Assembly: GCA_029706075.1 (NCBI GenBank)
Contig: JAINUG010000177.1
Span: forward strand, 558,001-622,000
Direction: 5' to 3'
DNA: 64,000 nucleotides
From: Aldrovandia affinis
Taxonomy: Eukaryota; Chordata; Actinopteri; Notacanthiformes; Halosauridae
The notes under the pieces are model-generated. The model had not been told where the DNA came from and did not search any database. It saw nothing but the letters and a program-made list of their open reading frames with translations. Each line of letters opens with the position of its first letter. Position 1 is the stretch's first letter. Shown here in pieces: positions 62,274 to 64,000 of the stretch. A program made the position numbers and the translations under genes.

Positions 62274-62654
62274 GGGCCTCCCGCGTGGTCCAGTGGTTAC
62301 AACGTCCGACGCTGGCCACGGAGACCGGGTTCAATTCCCGTCTCGCCAAGTGTCGGCTCTGGCCGGGGGAGTGCCACCAGGGGCGGCGATTGGCTGTCCG
62401 CCCCAGGGAGGGGGAGGGGAGCCGACGTGACGTTCGCTGCGTATAGTGGCCCTGTAGTACCGGGTTACGGTCGACGGCCTGCGGGTGCCGTCTCGTAAGA
62501 GGCGTCACTTCGCTTCGTCACTACCGGTCACAGGACTACGGCAGCGAACTCACATTACTAGGGGGGGATTGACGTAAAAATAGCGGGTCTAATTGGCTAC
62601 CAAATTGGGAGAAAATGGGATAAAATCAGAAACAAATAAAAAAAAAAAAAAAAA
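62274..62654 (+). mobile_element. Full-length tRNA-headed SINE with perfect target duplication
   Basis: The 381-bp element starts gggcctcccgcgtggtcc with agtggttacaacgtcc (A-box region) and accgggttcaattcccg (B-box). It ends taattggctaccaaattggg, then a poly(A) of about 18. It is flanked by the 15-bp direct repeat atattatataactgc at 62259-62273 and 62655-62669. The intact duplication and A-tail indicate a young insertion. The 3' end matches the fragment at 17186-17380. Confidence 0.92.
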
Positions 62655-62669
62655 ATATTATATAACTGC

Positions 62670-64000
62670 TCTTTTTAATGTCAGTTCTGAGGCCATTTCC
62701 CACAGCTTCAGACAGCAGTAAACCCCTGCATAACATTTCAAAATGGTGTCGCATGTCCGCCATTCAGCACGTGACAGTGTGGAACATAAACATCGCTGTC
62801 GATCATCGTCTGTGCTTGATTCGTGCCAATTCATTTATCAACGTAGATGCTTGGGGTCGTGCAACTTGATAATTGTTTGACTGGCGTGGCTTGAAAAGGG
62901 CGCTATCGGTCTCTTGTTTGCGGATGACTGGAAGTCAAGCCGGAAGTGTCACGGAACGGTGGCGCTGCTCATGGGGCCATCGACAAAAACCAGCGACTTC
63001 CGGTCTCGTGAGCCCCACGCTTTTCCATCGTCTTCCCTTTTTCCGTCGTCTTCCCATATCCACAGCTCTCTAGATTTATTTTTGCCTACAGCTGCGCTGG
63101 CTGGCTAGTTTGCTGTTGCCTGGAAGAAGAAAAAAAGCCGTTCTTTTAAAATCATGCGGATAAAATCAGTGGCAGCAAGGTGTGCTTGCGTGGTAGTGCA
63201 GTAACTCCACCCTGAGCCTCGCTGTTCCCTCGTGGCTCGGGAGCGTGAACAAGGCTCAACTCCCCGAGCTGCTCTCACGCCCGGAACAAAAGCGCGCAGA
63301 GAGCGGACGGGCCATTAGCCGAAGGTGCCCCGCGTTTGGATTCTGATGGTGGATAAGGGGGCTTGCACTTGTGCGACTGCTCACGCTCATTCAGCCTCAC
63401 TGAACCCTATTACCAGTGAGCGGAGGCCTCTTTTTCATTGTGTGCTTTTTCATTATGCAGTAGACATTTCGAAGGGCGGTTAATTAGATTTTTTTTTTTT
63501 GGCGCAGCGTATCAATCCACGTAGTGTCTGTGGAGCGGGAGAGTTGTCTTTAAGCGCGCATGCTGTTTCTCAGGGTTGGTTTATCCTCTCAATTCTTCCC
63601 ATCTGTCAGGTGCGAGGCTGAGATGTTGAGAAGACAATCGCGCACCAGCCTCATGCATTATTCACTCTTTGTGGAAAACTCACTCTGAGGAGCAGCCGTG
63701 GTCAGAGCCCAGCACATACACCCCACCCTCCGCACTTTCCTTTTCCCATCATGCCCCTGCGAGGAAGTTAACTGCTGCAGCTGTACCCACGCAGCCCCTC
63801 AGAAAGATGTACGACTCGTACGCTCAAGTGGCGAGGTTTTGCATCATTGTTCAACACGGACAGTTGATCAGGATTGCAATGCGGCTCATGCATTTTTCAA
63901 AACACGCATTTGGATCTCGGCACATACGCGATGTGCATATTTTACGAACGCTCGTGTCCTGCGGCTAGGGTCTTCGCCGGGCGCACAGGTGAGTTCTCGG
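62670..64000. other. Right end of window, smap1 intron
   Basis: No exon matching the remaining SMAP1 sequence and no other gene recognised. There is a T-run near 63489-63500. Small open frames, including 63669-63968, have no recognisable domain. Confidence 0.5.

Overview
This is vertebrate nuclear DNA, almost certainly from a teleost fish. It holds three protein-coding genes, all on the + strand. They have GT-AG introns and are embedded in microsatellites, minisatellites and fish-type transposable elements (tRNA-headed SINEs, L2-type LINE tails with a GGATA hairpin, Tc1-like elements and MITEs, and a decayed endonuclease-bearing non-LTR retrotransposon). The species cannot be named from the sequence. 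There are no bacterial-style operons, CRISPR arrays or rRNA genes.

Layout. (1) 218-1566: the last two coding exons of a TLX-family homeobox gene, best matched to tlx1; exon 1 lies off the left edge. (2) 1567-5578: AT-rich non-coding DNA with simple repeats and one CTCF-like site. (3) 5686-8833: a complete 11-exon cenpk gene (285 codons), with a consensus CRE about 100 bp upstream of its ATG. (4) 8834-12155: AT-rich intergenic DNA with a SINE. (5) 12337-57216: the first eight coding exons of smap1, an ArfGAP. It encodes 259 residues in the window and continues off the right edge. Its introns are long (up to about 16.8 kb), richer in G+C than the tlx1/cenpk side, and carry nearly all of the repeats. 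(6) 57217-64000: smap1 intron, with a 37-bp higher-order minisatellite and a full-length SINE with perfect 15-bp target duplications. No further smap1 exon was recognised there.

The three genes have unrelated jobs: a transcription factor, a kinetochore subunit and an Arf GTPase-activating protein in clathrin-dependent traffic. Nothing suggests they act together; their linkage is a synteny observation.

I did not find a new biological system. The best second-look items are: a cenpk start codon alone on its exon followed by a 24-nt microexon; a NAGNAG acceptor and a possible cassette exon in smap1; a 34-bp minisatellite of pseudo-3' splice sites just upstream of smap1 exon 2; covariation in the GGATA hairpin shared by dispersed repeats; minisatellites interrupted by transposons; and a retrotransposon remnant running into a (TG)n tract.
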